From Chryseobacterium gleum (GTDB taxonomy: Bacteria; Bacteroidota; Bacteroidia; Flavobacteriales_D; Sanyastnellaceae), in the NCBI GenBank assembly GCA_945878635.1, contig CAMCTV010000004.1:1-64000 (forward strand): a DNA stretch of 64,000 bases. The letters run 5' to 3'. The notes under the pieces were generated by a model. It had not been told where the DNA came from, made no database searches, and was given only the letters and a program-made list of their open reading frames with translations. Below, in pieces: positions 62,973-64,000 of the stretch (position 1 is its first letter; every line of letters begins with the position of its first letter). The position numbers and the translations under genes were made by a program.

Positions 62973-64000
62973 ATGCAAATTGTTTCCCTGATAGCGCAAA
63001 AGATGCGAGGCCAAGATACCAATGGCACCTCTCGCCCCATTGTATGGATTGCACTGGGCGCCATTATTTTGGGAATGGTTACCATGCTAGTCGCTTTGGG
63101 AATGGTCAACGGTTTTCAAAAAGAGATCAAATCCAAAATGGTGGGTTTTGGTGGACACCTGAAAATCTTTGCCAATCTGCAAGCCGGCGGTGATGCGCTA
63201 TCTCCATTTGAACGCATCGACTCTGTTGAACAAAAATTGATGGCACATCCGCTGGTGCAATACATTCAACCCACCGTGCATTTGCCTGGAATCATTGAAT
63301 CCAAAAAGGAATTACAGGGAATCGTATTGAAAGGAATTGACCCCAAAAACGACACGTTGTTTTTTCAACAAATCACACAAGAAGGTCGCCAACCCCAATG
63401 GAACATTGATGCCAGCAATGACACCATCCGAGAAGTAATGATCTCTCGGCATTTACAAAAGGAACTGGATGTTGCATTGAATCAAAAAATCAGCATCTAT
63501 TTTTTAAATGGAAATGAAGTCCCGCAACAACAAAATTTCACCATCTGCGGAATTTATGAATCCGGACTAGAAGAGTTTGATCATAAAATGGTATTTATTC
63601 CGCTTTACCCATTGCAAAAGTATAGTCGCATGGGGATTAGAGCATGGATACAAGCGGATATTACCGATCCCCAATCTGATGCATTACAAGCGCAATTGGT
63701 GGCCCAAGTGCAGAGCAATGCCCCCGACTACCAGTACTATTGGAAAACTGCTCAAGGCAAATACTATGCGGACACACTTACCATAGATAACTTGGTAGGA
63801 AGTGAATTTAACTTTCTTCTGATGGCCATTGAAACCCAAACAGGGCTGGAAGACTCCATACAAGTTAAGTTGTACAAAAACACAAATAAAGTATGGGAAT
63901 ACACCTACCAGTACACTGATTTTCCTGCACAAAACATGGTGGGAAGCTATGAAGTTGCTTTAAAAGATTTTGATGAATTGCTGCAGGGACAAAATGCGCT
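62973..64000 (+). CDS. LolC/E-like ABC transporter permease (5' part; runs off the window)
   Basis: 342 codons from the ATG at 62973 to the window end. An N-terminal cytoplasmic part (IAQKMRGQDTNGTSRPIVWIALGAIILGMVTMLVALGMVNGFQKEI) leads into the first membrane helix, then a periplasmic MacB-type domain (KMVGFGGHLKIF ... IVLKGIDPKN). Such permeases export lipoproteins from the inner membrane. Residues about 265-342 (YYADTLTIDNLVGSEFNF... TYQYTDFPAQ) look like an added beta-sandwich inside the periplasmic loop. A TAGTTTTG -7 (62959-62966) ends just before the ATG, so the transcript may be nearly leaderless. Confidence 0.88.
   Translation, partial: MQIVSLIAQKMRGQDTNGTSRPIVWIALGAIILGMVTMLVALGMVNGFQKEIKSKMVGFGGHLKIFANLQAGGDALSPFERIDSVEQKLMAHPLVQYIQPTVHLPGIIESKKELQGIVLKGIDPKNDTLFFQQITQEGRQPQWNIDASNDTIREVMISRHLQKELDVALNQKISIYFLNGNEVPQQQNFTICGIYESGLEEFDHKMVFIPLYPLQKYSRMGIRAWIQADITDPQSDALQAQLVAQVQSNAPDYQYYWKTAQGKYYADTLTIDNLVGSEFNFLLMAIETQTGLEDSIQVKLYKNTNKVWEYTYQYTDFPAQNMVGSYEVALKDFDELLQGQNA

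Overview
The window is chromosomal DNA from a member of the Bacteroidota, most likely order Flavobacteriales. The evidence is a complete gliding/type IX secretion core (gldK-gldL-gldM-gldN with a PorP/SprF gene and a distant porZ), several proteins with T9SS C-terminal sorting domains, a Bacteroidota-type FtsZ tail, a bacterial group II geranylgeranylglyceryl phosphate synthase, and promoters that fit the Bacteroidota pattern (-7 TAnnTTTG). There are no insertion sequences, phage genes, CRISPR arrays or rRNA genes. Genes are packed closely and no gap without a gene exceeds 300 bases. The sequence does not allow a genus to be named.

Layout. 1-8.7 kb: a partial gene and an LPP20-like lipoprotein, 3-hydroxyanthranilate dioxygenase with GGGP synthase, a stand-alone ftsZ, and a minus-strand run of envelope and unknown genes (SIMPL, radical SAM, DUF3109, PD40/OmpA-like). 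8.7-17.8 kb: a plus-strand run of amino acid dehydrogenase, porZ, exbB-exbD-nhaD, a second exbB-exbD, tonB and folC. 17.8-26.8 kb: thiL, recJ, a Cys-repeat lipoprotein, mnmD, an M42 peptidase, and pckA-hutH. 26.8-35.4 kb: a minus-strand run from sucB through serC-serA-DUF1015-yggS and a Gfo/Idh/MocA oxidoreductase to a lipoprotein and a polyprenyl-phosphate sugar transferase. 35.4-49.7 kb: crcB and a hydrolase, a T9SS cargo with MopE-like repeats, an ABC-F protein, then (minus strand) topA, an arginase-fold gene, porP and gldKLMN. 49.8-57.5 kb: miaB, a sigma-54 activator, lptE, a TPR protein, secG, groES-groEL and dusB. 57.5-64 kb: a secreted esterase-like protein, two little-known genes, a CAT-anticodon tRNA, a Wzi/RemB-like barrel, a NamZ-type muramidase and the start of a LolC/E-like permease.

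How the genes fit together. Much of the window serves the envelope: T9SS motor and core (GldLM, GldKN, PorP), T9SS surface processing (PorZ), TonB-type energisation (two ExbBD pairs and a TonB-like protein), outer-membrane assembly (LptE, SecG, LolC/E-like permease) and T9SS cargo. The rest is central metabolism: serine synthesis, 2-oxoglutarate dehydrogenase E2, gluconeogenic PEP carboxykinase, histidine and tryptophan catabolism.

The observations most worth following up are: (i) the arginase-family protein between topA and the gld genes has lost three of six metal ligands, so it is probably not a metallohydrolase and may have a T9SS-linked role; (ii) an NhaD sodium antiporter is translationally coupled inside a double exbBD-tonB cluster; (iii) a DUF1015 protein with a DGHHR motif sits next to serCA; (iv) a lipoprotein carries six four-Cys DCGG repeats; (v) several unannotated inverted and tandem repeats lie at gene boundaries.
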